From the NCBI GenBank assembly GCA_002788475.1, contig PFRK01000055.1, positions 1-5,021 of the forward strand: a DNA stretch of 5,021 nt, given 5' to 3'. Made by a program: the position numbers and the translations under genes. Shown here one piece after another: positions 5,000-5,021 of this stretch. Numbering within the stretch: the first letter of the stretch is position 1; the number at the start of each line of letters is the position of its first letter. This stretch comes from Candidatus Nomurabacteria bacterium CG_4_9_14_0_2_um_filter_32_10. GTDB lineage: Bacteria > Patescibacteriota > Minisyncoccia > Phycocordibacterales > UBA9973. Below the pieces are notes generated by a model, which was not told the DNA's origin, ran no database searches, and saw only the letters and a list, made by a program, of their open reading frames with translations.

Positions 5000-5021
5000 A
5001 ATGCGTCAATTTAACAAATTT

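Noticed and set aside
4976..5014. Short plus-strand frame beginning ATGGCACTC
   Set aside because: Only 12 codons before TAA, spanning the palindrome, with no sign of being a gene.

Overview
The window carries three complete protein genes, packed tightly: topA (DNA topoisomerase I, + strand), a short bifunctional rel/spoT-type (p)ppGpp synthetase/hydrolase (+ strand), and parB (chromosome-partition CTPase, - strand). No rRNA, tRNA, CRISPR array, insertion sequence or transposase gene was seen. The sequence is AT-rich, intergenic gaps are very short (20 nt between topA and rel; rel and parB overlap tail to tail by 4 nt), and the standard code reads all three genes cleanly. Together with the 489-residue Rel and the GC-rich palindromes embedded in coding sequence, this suggests a small-genome bacterium of the Candidate Phyla Radiation (Patescibacteria, perhaps a Parcubacteria-like lineage). 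That placement is inference; no marker gene in the window proves it.

Layout. 1-104: topA upstream region, holding an exact 50-nt three-way-junction inverted repeat (14-63) and a TATAAT box (75-80). 105-2417: topA, with four palindromic segments that each fall where the protein appears to carry extra residues. 2418-2437: spacer containing a perfect extended -10 box placed to give a leaderless rel mRNA. 2438-3907: rel. 3904-4920: parB on the opposite strand, its stop codon interlocked with that of rel. 4921-5021: parB upstream region, with a second extended -10 box in the same geometry as that of rel, and a 17-bp AT-rich palindrome (4983-4999).

Function. The genes are core housekeeping functions: relaxation of negative supercoils, control of the stringent-response alarmone, and chromosome segregation. 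They do not form a single pathway. None of the three starts has a recognisable Shine-Dalgarno sequence; rel and parB look leaderless, and topA has a short leader without SD.

Most notable: (i) in-frame palindromic elements inside topA, resembling in principle the Rickettsia palindromic elements; (ii) the perfectly closed three-way-junction repeat upstream of topA; (iii) matching leaderless promoter architecture at rel and parB; (iv) Rel without its C-terminal regulatory domains; (v) a long acidic tail on ParB. No clear new multi-gene system is present; the novelty lies in the repeats and the expression signals.
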